Source: Paractinoplanes bogorensis (GTDB lineage Bacteria; Actinomycetota; Actinomycetes; Mycobacteriales; Micromonosporaceae). From it: a DNA stretch of 64,000 nt. The stretch spans positions 620,001 to 684,000 of the forward strand of contig NZ_JAHKKG010000005.1 of NCBI RefSeq assembly GCF_018829635.1, read 5' to 3'. Numbering within the stretch: position 1 is the first letter of the stretch; each line of letters begins with the position of its first letter. This document shows positions 8,254-16,326 of this stretch, piece after piece. Made by a program: the position numbers and the translations under genes. Under the pieces are notes generated by a model. The model did not search any database, was not told the DNA's origin, and saw nothing but the letters and a program-made list of their open reading frames with translations.

Positions 8254-9234
8254 TTAAGCGTTGCTGAAGTATGCGGCGCACGCGACGTTGTCCGGAGCCC
8301 CGGCCGCGAGGGCCGCCGCCACCAGGCGATCGACCACCACCTGAGGGTCGGCCGAGGCCGCCAGCGTGTCCGCCAGAGCGGGCACGACCGTGTACAGGCC
8401 GTCCGAGCAGAGCAGGTACCGGTCGCCGGGCCGGACCGTGCGCAACGCGATGTCGGCCTCCACCCCCTCTCCGTAGCCGAGTGCGCGTGACAGCAACGCC
8501 CGCTGCGGATGCGCGGCCGCCTCGGCGGGCGACATCGTGCCCTGGTCGACCTGGGACTGGACCCAGGTGTGGTCCTGGGTCAGCCGGGTCAGGATCCCGT
8601 CGCGCAGCAGGTAGGCCCGCGTGTCACCGACATGCACCACAGCCAGCCGCGACCCGTCACGCAGCAGTGCGGTCAGAGTGGTCACCGACGGTTCGTGGAG
8701 AGCCCGATGGGCCGCCTCCAAAGCCGCGGGCAGGGTAGCCGGTGAAGCGCCGGTCAGAGCTTCGATCGCGACGTCCGCGGCGTTCCCACCGCTACCGTCG
8801 GCGACGGCGACCATGTCTGTCCCGGCATAGGCACGGTCCTCGTTCGTGGCGCGGACGTGGCCGATGTCGGTCGCCGCCGCATAGGTGAAGTGCATGCTGG
8901 TGTCTCCTCCGGACAGGTGCCGAACGAGGTCGGAGGTCAGCCGGGCCCGGGCCACCGCGTCGGCGCTGACCCGCTGCCAGAAGCCGGCGACCGCATCGGC
9001 CGCAGCCGTGGGCGGCAACGCGCAGACGGTCGCGATCTCGGCCAGCGGCATGCCGATCTCGCGCAGCCGCCCGATCAGCCGAGCATGCGAGACCTGGGAC
9101 TGGTCATAGAACCGGTACCCGGTCTCGGCGTCCACCGCGGCCGGCCGGAGCAGCCCCGACTCGTCGTAGTGCCGCAACGCCTTGGGCGTCAGCCGCGCCG
9201 CCCGGGCGAACGCGCCGATCGTCAGCAGAGCCAC
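8254..9234 (-). CDS. MerR-type HTH fused to PP2C-family protein phosphatase
   Basis: 326-residue two-domain protein. Residues 1-105 are a MerR DNA-binding domain and dimerisation helix (LTIGAFARAARLTPKALRHYD, Y-RFYD, IGMPLAEI). Residues 110-326 are a complete Ser/Thr phosphatase of the PP2C/PPM type, with metal and phosphate motifs TNEDR, VADGSGG, VVHVGDTRAYLL, LTQDHTW, LLCSDGLY and PDNVACAAYF. The phosphatase takes the place of a ligand-binding effector domain, so DNA binding may be tied to dephosphorylation signalling; this is inference. GTG at 9234 is set by AGGAGG 8 nt upstream. Confidence 0.92.
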   Translation of the reverse strand: MALLTIGAFARAARLTPKALRHYDESGLLRPAAVDAETGYRFYDQSQVSHARLIGRLREIGMPLAEIATVCALPPTAAADAVAGFWQRVSADAVARARLTSDLVRHLSGGDTSMHFTYAAATDIGHVRATNEDRAYAGTDMVAVADGSGGNAADVAIEALTGASPATLPAALEAAHRALHEPSVTTLTALLRDGSRLAVVHVGDTRAYLLRDGILTRLTQDHTWVQSQVDQGTMSPAEAAAHPQRALLSRALGYGEGVEADIALRTVRPGDRYLLCSDGLYTVVPALADTLAASADPQVVVDRLVAAALAAGAPDNVACAAYFSNA

Positions 9235-9304
9235 CGTGACATCCTCCTCGCACCGGTCACCGCGACCGGCACGGCCCACGCTGGGCCTTACCCCAAGGTC
9301 AAGG

Positions 9305-10495
9305 TCAAGCCCGGTTTCCCGTACGGGCGTGCAGGCGCGCCGCCCGCAAGGTCAGGTACTGCCTTTCCGGCTCGCTGGTCGTCGCCCCCGCGGCCAGGCG
9401 GTAGGCCGCCGCGGCCCCGGCGTCGTCCCCCGCCAGTTCGAGCAGATGCCCCCGGGTGGCGGCGATCCGGTGGTGCCCGGCCAGCCGGGCCTCCAGCAAG
9501 TCGACGAGCGCCAGCCCCGCCGCCGGCCCGTCGACCATGGCGACCGCGATCGCCCGGTTCAGCGCCACCAGCGGGTTCTCCGTGATCCGTTCGAGGATCC
9601 CGTACAGGGCCTGGATCTGCGGCCAGTCCGTCGCGGCCACCGATTCGGCCCGGTCGTGCAGCGCCGCGATCGCCGCCAGCAGCTGATATTCGCCGACCCG
9701 GCCGCGCCGGAACGCCGCGTCCAGGATCGTCGTGCCCTCCTTGATCGCGGCGGCGTCCCAGCGCGTGCGGTCCTGCTCGGCGAGCGGCACCAGGCTGCCG
9801 TCGGTTGCGGTGCGGGCCGGGCGGCGCGCGTCGGTGAGCAGCATCAACGCCAGCAGCCCGGCCACCTCGCCGTCGTCCGGCATCCGCTCGTGCACCATCC
9901 GGGCCAGCCGGATCGCCTCGGCCGACAGCTCGACCCGGTGCACCGCCCCGCCACTGCTCGCGTACCCCTCGTTGAAGATCAGGTAGAGCACTCGCAGCGC
10001 GGCCGGTAGCCGTACGGCCGACGAGTCGAACGGCACCCCGCGGATCCGCTGCTTGGCCCGGCTGATCCGCTGGCCCATGGTCGGTTCGGGCACCAGGAAC
10101 GCCCGCGCGATCTCGGCCGTCGTCAGCCCGCCGACCGCGCGCAGGGTCAGGGCGACCGCCGCGGTGTCGTTCAGCGCCGGATGGCAGCACAGAAACAGCA
10201 CGTCGAGCGTGTCGTCCCACTCGTACGCCTCCACCACCGGCTCGCGCAGAGCGGCCTGGACCTCGCGCCGCCGCCGGGCCTGGTCGCCCCGCAGTTGGTC
10301 GAGCATCTTGCGGGTCGCGGTCTGGATCAGCCAGCCGCGCGGGTTCTCCGGCACCCCGCCGACGGGCCAGTGGGTCGCGGCGGCCAGCAGCGCCTCCTGA
10401 GTGGCGTCCTCGGCCGCCGCGAAGTCTCCGAACCGGTGCGTGAGCACGGCGGCGACCTGCGGCGCGAGGGTGCGCAGCAGGTCGCCCAGGCTCAC
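9305..10495 (-). CDS. ECF42-type RNA polymerase sigma factor with long C-terminal extension
   Basis: 396-residue sigma factor. Region 2 is at about 10-75 (HRFGDFAAAEDATQEALLAA, PRGWLIQTATRKMLD) and region 4 at about 110-165 (TLRAVGGLTTAEIARAFLV, TMGQRISRAKQRI). A roughly 200-residue DUF6596/TPR-like tail follows (FNEGY, LLALMLLTDARRPAR, HDRAESVAATDWPQI). This layout, with a co-encoded DGPF protein, is typical of group ECF42. Its start overlaps the DGPF gene stop by 4 bp. The set of promoters it serves is unknown. A second such pair lies at 22.1-23.6 kb. Confidence 0.92.
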   Translation of the reverse strand: MSLGDLLRTLAPQVAAVLTHRFGDFAAAEDATQEALLAAATHWPVGGVPENPRGWLIQTATRKMLDQLRGDQARRRREVQAALREPVVEAYEWDDTLDVLFLCCHPALNDTAAVALTLRAVGGLTTAEIARAFLVPEPTMGQRISRAKQRIRGVPFDSSAVRLPAALRVLYLIFNEGYASSGGAVHRVELSAEAIRLARMVHERMPDDGEVAGLLALMLLTDARRPARTATDGSLVPLAEQDRTRWDAAAIKEGTTILDAAFRRGRVGEYQLLAAIAALHDRAESVAATDWPQIQALYGILERITENPLVALNRAIAVAMVDGPAAGLALVDLLEARLAGHHRIAATRGHLLELAGDDAGAAAAYRLAAGATTSEPERQYLTLRAARLHARTGNRA

Positions 10496-10896
10496 TGGAA
10501 GGCCTCGAAGTCGGACTCGTCCATCACCCGGCGCACGCCGATCGGCTGCTCCAGCGGCACCCCGCCCGGCCCCGGCACCGCCGAGACCCTGGCCGCGATC
10601 GCGAAGGCGCGCTGCTCGGAGACCACGTCGACGATCTGGAACCCGGCCAGGAACTCCTTCGACTCCGGGAACACGCCGTCGGTGACCACCGGCGGACCGC
10701 CGTCGCTGGTCACCTCGCGGGCGAACCCGGGCCCGGTCAGCGCGTGCTGGTCGACCAGTTCACCCGAGTCGAGCAGCTCCTGCCGCAGCGCCCCGTAGTA
10801 GTCCATGTGGGCCCGCACGTCGTCCGGCTTCCACTCGTCCATCGGCGTCTCGCTGGTGCCCGGCCGGTGGTCGACGATCAGGATGTACCTCGGCAT
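10492..10896 (-). CDS. DGPF/YciI-family protein, partner of ECF42 sigma factor
   Basis: 134-residue ferredoxin-like fold protein of the DGPF (YCII-related) family. It begins MPRYILIVDHRPG and has a central VVTDGVFPESKEFLAGFQIVD segment, corresponding to the DGPF-E-KE-LGGF signature, here with V-F in place of P-F. DGPF proteins are genomically linked to ECF42 sigma factors, and this gene overlaps the sigma gene by 4 bp, so they are co-translated. Its biochemical role is not settled; regulation of the sigma factor has been considered. Confidence 0.88.
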   Translation of the reverse strand: MPRYILIVDHRPGTSETPMDEWKPDDVRAHMDYYGALRQELLDSGELVDQHALTGPGFAREVTSDGGPPVVTDGVFPESKEFLAGFQIVDVVSEQRAFAIAARVSAVPGPGGVPLEQPIGVRRVMDESDFEAFQ

Positions 10897-10962
10897 GGTT
10901 GCGCTCCGCTCTCGTGTCGACGATTCATACCCCGAACGAAGCCGATCCGCTGTCTTCGACAG

Positions 10963-11454
10963 CTACGGCCGGAGAATTTCCGGGTTTCTCAGATCGGCGT
11001 GGTCGATCAGCACGTCGGCGCGGCTCTGCGGGTCGCACGAGGCGAAGTAGAGCCGCTGCCCGCCGACATAGCGGGCCTGGCTCGGATGCCCCGGATCCGG
11101 GTGCGAGCCGTCGCGGGCGGCCATCCGCGGCACGGTCACCTCGAACGGGGCGTCGAGAAAGATCGTCATTTCCCAGTACGCCCGTAGTTCCACCCGCTGC
11201 AGGAACAGTCCGTCCACGACCAGCACGGCATCGGCCGGTGCCCGGAGCACGTCGTCGATCAGGGCGGGGTAGTCGTAGCTGTCGAGCCAGAACCCTTCGG
11301 GGGAGGATCGGCCGCGCCGGTGTCGTACGGGAGCCGGGTGGAGAAAGCCGTCGGCCGAGACCTGCACGACGAGCCGCCCCCGGGCCCGGAGGCTGTCGGC
11401 CAGCTCGCCGGCGAAGGTCGTCTTGCCCACGCCGTCCACCCCGTCGACGGCCAC
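10963..11454 (-). CDS. P-loop nucleoside/uridine kinase-like protein
   Basis: 163-residue P-loop kinase. The Walker A motif GVDGVGKTTF is at residues 5-14 and a Walker B-like VLVVDGLFL near 90. The FLHPAPVR segment resembles the substrate loop of uridine-kinase-like proteins from actinobacteria. No good ribosome binding site precedes GTG 11454. The open frame runs further upstream without any start codon, so translation is probably coupled to the preceding lipoprotein gene, whose end overlaps this frame. The N-terminus may be slightly short compared with relatives. Confidence 0.75.
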   Translation of the reverse strand: MAVDGVDGVGKTTFAGELADSLRARGRLVVQVSADGFLHPAPVRHRRGRSSPEGFWLDSYDYPALIDDVLRAPADAVLVVDGLFLQRVELRAYWEMTIFLDAPFEVTVPRMAARDGSHPDPGHPSQARYVGGQRLYFASCDPQSRADVLIDHADLRNPEILRP

Positions 11455-11491
11455 CCGCGGGGCGCCGGCCGGGACCAGGGCGGCGACGCGG

Positions 11492-12256
11492 TCACTCGTA
11501 GTAGAAATCGGCGGCCTCGACCGTACGGGACGGCTTCTTGATGCCCGAAGGCTTGCCGTGCGCGGAGAACTTCGTGGTCATCTTGACCGTCTCGTCGGCG
11601 ATGACCGTGGCGTTGACGACGGTGACGAACCCGTTGGCGTCGGTGGTCGCGGTGAACTTGGAGTCGGGGCCCATGATGCTGAACACGCGGATGCTGGGCG
11701 CGCCGAGCGGCAGGAACTCCTCGGAGTCGGCCGGGTTCGGGTCGAACGTGCCGGCGTACGAAAGTGGCCCGGTCTTGCGCACGGTCTTGAGCGCCTTGGT
11801 GAACGTCGCCAGCCCCACCGGGTCGGTCATGTCCATCTTTTCCGGCGCGTACTCCTTCAGCCGCGACATGTCCAGATGCACCCAGCGGCTCGAGTACTCG
11901 GACTTGTGCCAGGCATCCTTGCCGATCATGACGGCCTCGAGGTCGTGCGGATAGGTGCCGCCCGAATACTTGAGGTCGAGCTTGAGCTTCTTGCTCTTCA
12001 GGTCGAACACGCCGGTGCCGCTGACCTTGCCGTACTTGTCGGGCAGGGCGCTGCTCACGCTGTATTTGTAGGTGGCGTTGTGGGTCTTGCGCAGGGCAGC
12101 CTGGAACACCTCGATGGCCGGCGTCTCCGCTGGTGTCGTCGCCTTCGGTGCGGCGCTCCCGCCACCACCGGCGGGCACGGCCCGCACAGCGACCGCAGGC
12201 ACACCACAGCCGGCCAGCAGGGCGACCGCGAGCAGGGCGGGACCGAAGCGCTTCAA
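11492..12256 (-). CDS. Secreted lipoprotein, LppX/LprG-like
   Basis: Lipoprotein of about 254 residues. The signal peptide LKRFGPALLAVALLAGCG ends in the lipobox LLAGC. An Ala/Thr/Pro linker precedes a beta-rich domain of about 200 residues with KVSGTGVFDLKSKKLKLDLKY reduced to its key part GVFDLKSKKL, similar to actinobacterial LppX/LprG-type lipoproteins that bind lipid or act at the cell surface. TTG at 12256 is preferred because GGGGGA lies 4 nt upstream and the charged KR then begins the signal. GTG at 12289 would add 11 residues. Confidence 0.75.
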   Translation of the reverse strand: MKRFGPALLAVALLAGCGVPAVAVRAVPAGGGGSAAPKATTPAETPAIEVFQAALRKTHNATYKYSVSSALPDKYGKVSGTGVFDLKSKKLKLDLKYSGGTYPHDLEAVMIGKDAWHKSEYSSRWVHLDMSRLKEYAPEKMDMTDPVGLATFTKALKTVRKTGPLSYAGTFDPNPADSEEFLPLGAPSIRVFSIMGPDSKFTATTDANGFVTVVNATVIADETVKMTTKFSAHGKPSGIKKPSRTVEAADFYYE

Positions 12257-12313
12257 GATTTCCCCCGATGTACGAAGCAGCCAGGGCACCTTAATCGATC
12301 TCCGGGAGCGGTG

Positions 12314-12516
12314 ATGACCCCTTTCGATCCGTACGTGTTCTCCGAGGACTACCCGGCGATCCTCGGCGAGAGCCTCGATCCTGGGGTCCCGGCGTGCTGT
12401 ATGACCTGGTGGCAGCCAGTCGTGGCCGGCCGGGGCACGGGTGTTCGCTCACAGCGCTCGGCTCGTCGGCCGCTTCGGGTTTGTGGTGCACGGCATAGAT
12501 CCGCGGCGGGATCCTG
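12314..12516 (+). pseudogene. Possible frameshifted gene remnant
   Basis: A frame opens MTPFDPYVFSEDYPAILGE at 12314 and then degenerates; the neighbouring frame continues with GVLYDLVAASRGRPG. The two pieces read like the N-terminal part of one protein broken by a frameshift, followed by decay. I do not recognise the family with confidence; a methyltransferase is one possibility. Low certainty. Confidence 0.2.
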
Positions 12517-12517
12517 A

Positions 12518-13063
12518 CTAACGCTGCATGATCCAGACCGGCAGCGGGTGGTCGAGCTCGCCGATCACGCGCCAACCGGCCCGGCGGTAGAAGCCGACGT
12601 TGGCCGGGTTGCTGGTCTCGAGGATCGCGGGCAGGCCGTCCGCCTCGGCGCGCTCGAGGCCCGCGTGCATGACGGCCTGGGCCCAGCGGCGGCCGGTGTG
12701 GGCCGGGTGGGTGCCGAGGACGCCCAGATACCAGAACGGGAACGTGGGCAGGGCGTCTTGCACGGCCTCGTCGTACGTGCGGACCCGCTTCAGCTCGTCC
12801 TCGGGCAGCACGCCGGCCAGGTCGTCGTCGGGGTGCACGACGTCCGGCGGCTCCCAGATGGCGGTCGCGGCGCCGTTCTGGATCGTCCAGACCGAGCGGT
12901 GCCGGACGCGCTTGTCGAAACAACTGCCGAAGAACGCCTCCGCGTACGCGGGATAGGTGTCGTCGTCGGGGAAGAGATACCGCAGCACGGGATCCTTCCC
13001 GAACGCGGCCACCAGCGCGTCGACGACGGCCGGACGGTCCTCGGGGCGGGCTACGGTGATCAC
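12518..13063 (-). CDS. GNAT family N-acetyltransferase
   Basis: 181-residue acyl-CoA-dependent acetyltransferase. It begins VITVARPEDRPAVVDALVAAF, typical of strand 1/helix 1 of GNAT proteins. The acetyl-CoA loop corresponds to YLGVLGTHPAHTGRRWAQAV, with a degenerate Q/RxxGxG/A motif. The C-terminal LETSNPANVGFYRRAGW is the classic NxxFYxxxGF signature. The start is GTG 13063; longer readings extend into the thioesterase gene. Substrate unknown. Confidence 0.85.
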   Translation of the reverse strand: MITVARPEDRPAVVDALVAAFGKDPVLRYLFPDDDTYPAYAEAFFGSCFDKRVRHRSVWTIQNGAATAIWEPPDVVHPDDDLAGVLPEDELKRVRTYDEAVQDALPTFPFWYLGVLGTHPAHTGRRWAQAVMHAGLERAEADGLPAILETSNPANVGFYRRAGWRVIGELDHPLPVWIMQR

Positions 13064-13074
13064 AGAATCCGACC

Positions 13075-13854
13075 CTAGACCCGGACGGCGGCCAGTTGGG
13101 TCGCCTGCGCCACCAGCGTGTCGGCCGAGTCCCAGACCTCGACGGTCTCGTCCATCCGGTTCGAGGTGATCTCGCTCGATCCCATGACGAACCGCAGCGG
13201 GCCGGGTGCGGGCAGCCGCCGTACATACGCGGTCAGGCTCAGCGTGGGCGCCCAGCCATTGACACCCAGGGTGAGCGAGATCGGGGGAGCGGGGTCGGTG
13301 GCGATCAGCAGGCTCAGCGGATCCCAGTCGGCGCCGTCGGCGAACCGCAGCCACCCGGCGGTGCGCCCCTCCCGCGACGGCTGACCCATCGCGAACCCGA
13401 GCACCGACGGGTCGAGACGGTGCTCCACCAGGTCGAGCAGCGGCACCGGGAACGGCGACCCGGGCGCCTCACTCGGCAGCCGGAAGCACTCCTCCTCGGG
13501 CGGCAGCGCGGGCGGTTTGGCCCGGCCCCACCACGGCTCGGCCGAGTCGAGCACACCCTGCGTCACCAGGGCCTCGGCGCACGGATGACCGTCCTGCTCG
13601 AGGCGCGCCCGGTACTGCCCCGCGCTGCGCCCGGCCCGCAGCACGTCGACGGTCACCGTGGCCGGCCCGGCGGTCGGCGGCCGCAGGAAGGTCGTGCTCA
13701 TCGCGACCAGGTGCGGAAGCTCGGCCTGCTCGGCCACCGCCCGCCCCAGCACCGCCATGATGTAGCCACCGTGCAGCTTGTCGCCGATCGCCCACTGCGG
13801 GTCGAGGTCGGCCCGGCCCGCGACCACGGCGGTCGCCCCCGCGAAGCTCTTCAT
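13075..13854 (-). CDS. Acyl-CoA thioesterase family protein (double hot-dog)
   Basis: 259-residue protein of the TesB-like thioesterase family, hydrolysing acyl-CoA thioesters. The N-terminal hot-dog domain contains GDKLHGGYIMAVLGRAV and FLRPPTAGPATVTVDVLR. The C-terminal one contains GWLRFADG, WDPLSLLIATD and SLTAYVRRLPAPGPLRF. Its end is 11 bp from the acetyltransferase start on the same strand, so they may be co-transcribed. The physiological acyl group is unknown. Confidence 0.85.
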   Translation of the reverse strand: MKSFAGATAVVAGRADLDPQWAIGDKLHGGYIMAVLGRAVAEQAELPHLVAMSTTFLRPPTAGPATVTVDVLRAGRSAGQYRARLEQDGHPCAEALVTQGVLDSAEPWWGRAKPPALPPEEECFRLPSEAPGSPFPVPLLDLVEHRLDPSVLGFAMGQPSREGRTAGWLRFADGADWDPLSLLIATDPAPPISLTLGVNGWAPTLSLTAYVRRLPAPGPLRFVMGSSEITSNRMDETVEVWDSADTLVAQATQLAAVRV

Positions 13855-13882
13855 GCGTCCTACGCTGCCCTACGATCCGGGC

Positions 13883-14512
13883 GTGTACAAAGCGATTCTG
13901 CTTGACGTGTTCGGCACACTTGTCGTCGACGACGACGGCCCCTACATCGCCGAGCTGGCCGCGATCGCCGGCGTTTCCCCAGCTCAGCTCGAGCAGGAGT
14001 GGAATGCGAGCCTCTGGGCGATGGCCGACGGCGCGCACGGGCCGGCCTTCCGCACCCTGGCCGACCTCAATGCGTCCAGCCTGGCCGAGGCTTTTCCCGT
14101 ACGCCTCCCCGCCCGCCCGTTCGGCCCGCCGGAGCTCTTTCCCGACGCCGTACCGTTCCTGGCCGCCCTCGACGTGCCGGTGTGCCTGGTCTCCGACGCC
14201 GACCGGGCCCCGCTGACCGCCATCCTGGAGACCCTGAACATCACCGTCGACCACGTCGTGACCAGCGAGGACGCGCGCGCCTACAAACCCCGCCCGGAGC
14301 CGTTCCGGATGGCTCTCGCGCGACTCGGCCTGGGCCCGGCCGACGTGATCCACGTCGGCGACTCACCCGCGTCCGACCTGGTCGGGGCGGCGGCGATGGG
14401 CATCGCGACCGCCTTCGTCAACCGCGCGGGCCGCCCCGCACCGGACGGCGTGCACCCCACCCGCACCGTCTCACGCCTCACCGACCTGCTTCCCTACCTG
14501 ACCGCGCGATAG
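13883..14512 (+). CDS. HAD superfamily hydrolase
   Basis: 209-residue haloacid-dehalogenase-type phosphohydrolase. Motif I is LLDVFGTL (nucleophile Asp near residue 8), motif II is CLVSDAD, motif III the Lys in ARAYKPRPEPF, and motif IV VIHVGDSPASDLVGA. A helical cap lies at residues 15-90. The start is GTG 13883. It is divergent from the thioesterase gene with only 28 bp between them. The substrate is not predictable from sequence. Confidence 0.88.
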   Translation: MYKAILLDVFGTLVVDDDGPYIAELAAIAGVSPAQLEQEWNASLWAMADGAHGPAFRTLADLNASSLAEAFPVRLPARPFGPPELFPDAVPFLAALDVPVCLVSDADRAPLTAILETLNITVDHVVTSEDARAYKPRPEPFRMALARLGLGPADVIHVGDSPASDLVGAAAMGIATAFVNRAGRPAPDGVHPTRTVSRLTDLLPYLTAR

Positions 14513-14554
14513 GGGCGGCCGGCTGTTCCGGGTTGCTCGCGCGCCTGCTGCGCG

Positions 14555-14635
14555 CCCTGCTGCTCGCGCGTGCTTACTGCTCGCGCGCCCTGCTGCTCGC
14601 GCGTGCTTACTGCTCACGTGCCTGCTGCTCGCGCA
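14555..14635. repeat. 33-bp tandem repeat overlapping the 3' end of the kinase gene
   Basis: Two near-identical 33-bp units begin at 14555 and 14588 (each opening CCCTGCTGCTCGCGCG), followed by a partial unit from 14621; a weaker copy precedes at 14522. On the minus strand the array starts within the last codons of the CPT-like kinase gene, and the gene's stop codon lies inside the array. It looks like expansion of the gene's own 3' end. Confidence 0.8.
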
Positions 14636-15179
14636 GTCGCGCGAAGGCGTTCGGCTCCGTGAGCCGATCGAGTTCGCGGACGATGATCCGCGCGCATTCG
14701 GCGGGCGTGGTGTTCGTCGTATCCACCGCGATGTCCCACGCGCCGAGCGCATAGATCGCAGCCTGCGAGCGTGCCAGCCCGACCGGCCGGTCACCGCGGG
14801 CCCGTTCCCGCCGCTCGAGCTCTTCGGCCGAGCAGCGAACCTCCACCAGCGTCACGTCGAAGCCGTCCAGCGTCGCGACCAGGTCGGCGACCCGCCACGA
14901 CTCGCTCAGCGGATAGTCCATGATGACGTCGTTGCCGGCCGAGGCCAGCCCCGCCACGAGCCGGTGATACCCGACCCGGGTCCGCACCAGCATCGCCTCG
15001 ATCTCGCCGTCGTCGAGCACCCGGGTGTGCACGGTCGACCGCATCTCCCCGATCGCATCCATGGGCACGAAGAACCACGGCTCCGCCAGCAGCGGCAACA
15101 GAGCCCGCCCGATGCTGGTCTTGCCCGAACTGGACGCCCCGTTGAGCAGAATGACCCGCCCCCGCCGCTCACCCGTCAC
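14607..15179 (-). CDS. Chloramphenicol phosphotransferase-like P-loop kinase
   Basis: 190-residue P-loop kinase of the CPT family. Walker A is GASSSGKTS (residues 14-22), followed by FFVPMDAIGEMR, VIMDYPL and the CSAEELERRERARGDRPVG lid segment (key residues EELERRERARGDR). Family members phosphorylate chloramphenicol or unknown small molecules. Actinobacteria hold many paralogues, so a resistance role is not proven. The C-terminal REQQAREQ is low in complexity and lies within the tandem repeat, so the end of the protein may vary between strains. Confidence 0.8.
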   Translation of the reverse strand: MTGERRGRVILLNGASSSGKTSIGRALLPLLAEPWFFVPMDAIGEMRSTVHTRVLDDGEIEAMLVRTRVGYHRLVAGLASAGNDVIMDYPLSESWRVADLVATLDGFDVTLVEVRCSAEELERRERARGDRPVGLARSQAAIYALGAWDIAVDTTNTTPAECARIIVRELDRLTEPNAFARLREQQAREQ

Positions 15180-16326
15180 GGGGAGACCCTAACGCCGCCC
15201 GTTCCGGGGACTGGTTCCGGTGAGCGGCGCGACAGCTCGGCACCTCTCACGCGCTCGTGGCCTCGGCGACCGCGCCCAGACCCCCGGCCGCGAATGGCGC
15301 CGGCGGACCGTGCTGCGCGAAGCGCGCCGTTCCTTTTTACGGCGTCAACGCCGCTCGAGCTCGCCGGCCGAGCAGCGCACCTTCACCAGCGTCAACGGAC
15401 TCGCTGTAGCCCCGACTGAGCACTGCGACCCCGATCGCGTCGTGCAGCCAGCCAGGCGCGACCGGCCATCGGGCGGCGCAGCGCGAGGCGAAAACGTTCC
15501 TCATCCGGACCAACCGGCAGCGGCGCTTGCTGCGAGAGTCACAGACACTTTCCAGATCGCCGATGCTGACAACGTCCTGCGACTCTCGAGCCAGCCGCCA
15601 TAAGCACATGCAGGCTGGTCGCTGGCGTGGGTTCAGGTCGAGCAGCCCCGGCCGTCGCCTGGCGCAGCCTCTCGGTCATCTCGGCGATGTAGGCCCGCCG
15701 GTTTCGCACGGCCGCCCCCGCCTTGTTCAAGGCAGGGCCGAGCGGAGACGCATGGTTCTGGTGATGGCGCTGGACCGACCGCGAAGGCCTGCATCGACGG
15801 GCTCGTGGACGCCGGCGTGTCACTTACGGGGTCGGGTTGAGCGCGAGCGCCTGGAGCAGGTGGTGACGGAGATGGGCGAGAGGCTCCTCTCACCGACTCG
15901 ACCACCTGGCCCACGCTATGGCCACTGACTCGAACCTACTTCCTATCTTCCTAGGATGGCTTACGCGCAGAGATCAAAGGCACAAAGGACGAGCGACCCT
16001 GCGGGCCGCCCGCCTACCTCGACCACAAACAACTTGGCCAGGCCCTGCTCGACCCCGTCCAGCAGGCTATCGTCCATGCGCGTTCGGAGCGTTCGGGCCG
16101 GTTCTCGTCCGCCGCTGCTGGACGTCGCGGATGGCGTGGCGAATGAGGTTGTGGCGGGCTGGGACGACCTGACCGAGCCGGCGCCGCATCCGCCAGGGCG
16201 GAGGTTGGCGGCGGACCAGGTCCTCGACATCGGCGCTTGTCCGGGATGCACTGGGGCCGCATCGAAGGGACACCGTGGTCGCCACCTCACGGGATCCGTC
16301 GGGCGGGTCCGTGGTCAGATTGTTCT
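15180..16326. other. Gene-poor decayed region
   Basis: No intact gene is convincing over about 1.1 kb. Codon bias is weak in all frames. Pieces seen are a kinase remnant at 15345-15395 and a 26-codon frame at 15763-15840 reading PTAKACIDGLVDAGV, which resembles the IDGLVDAG segment of RusA-type resolvases (low confidence). Several unassigned frames without a good start also occur. It reads as a graveyard of former mobile or accessory genes. Confidence 0.5.
15345..15395 (-). pseudogene. Fragment of a second CPT-like kinase gene
   Basis: Seventeen codons read LTLVKVRCSAGELERR and then a stop. They match VTLVEVRCSAEELERRE of the intact kinase gene at 14607-15179, about 500 bp away, and the nucleotide sequences are also close. 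This is a relic of a duplicated kinase gene or of a local partial duplication. Confidence 0.6.

Noticed and set aside
12518..13354. Longer acetyltransferase reading from 13354
   Set aside because: The extra 97 codons lie antisense in the thioesterase gene; GTG 13063 gives the normal GNAT N-terminus.
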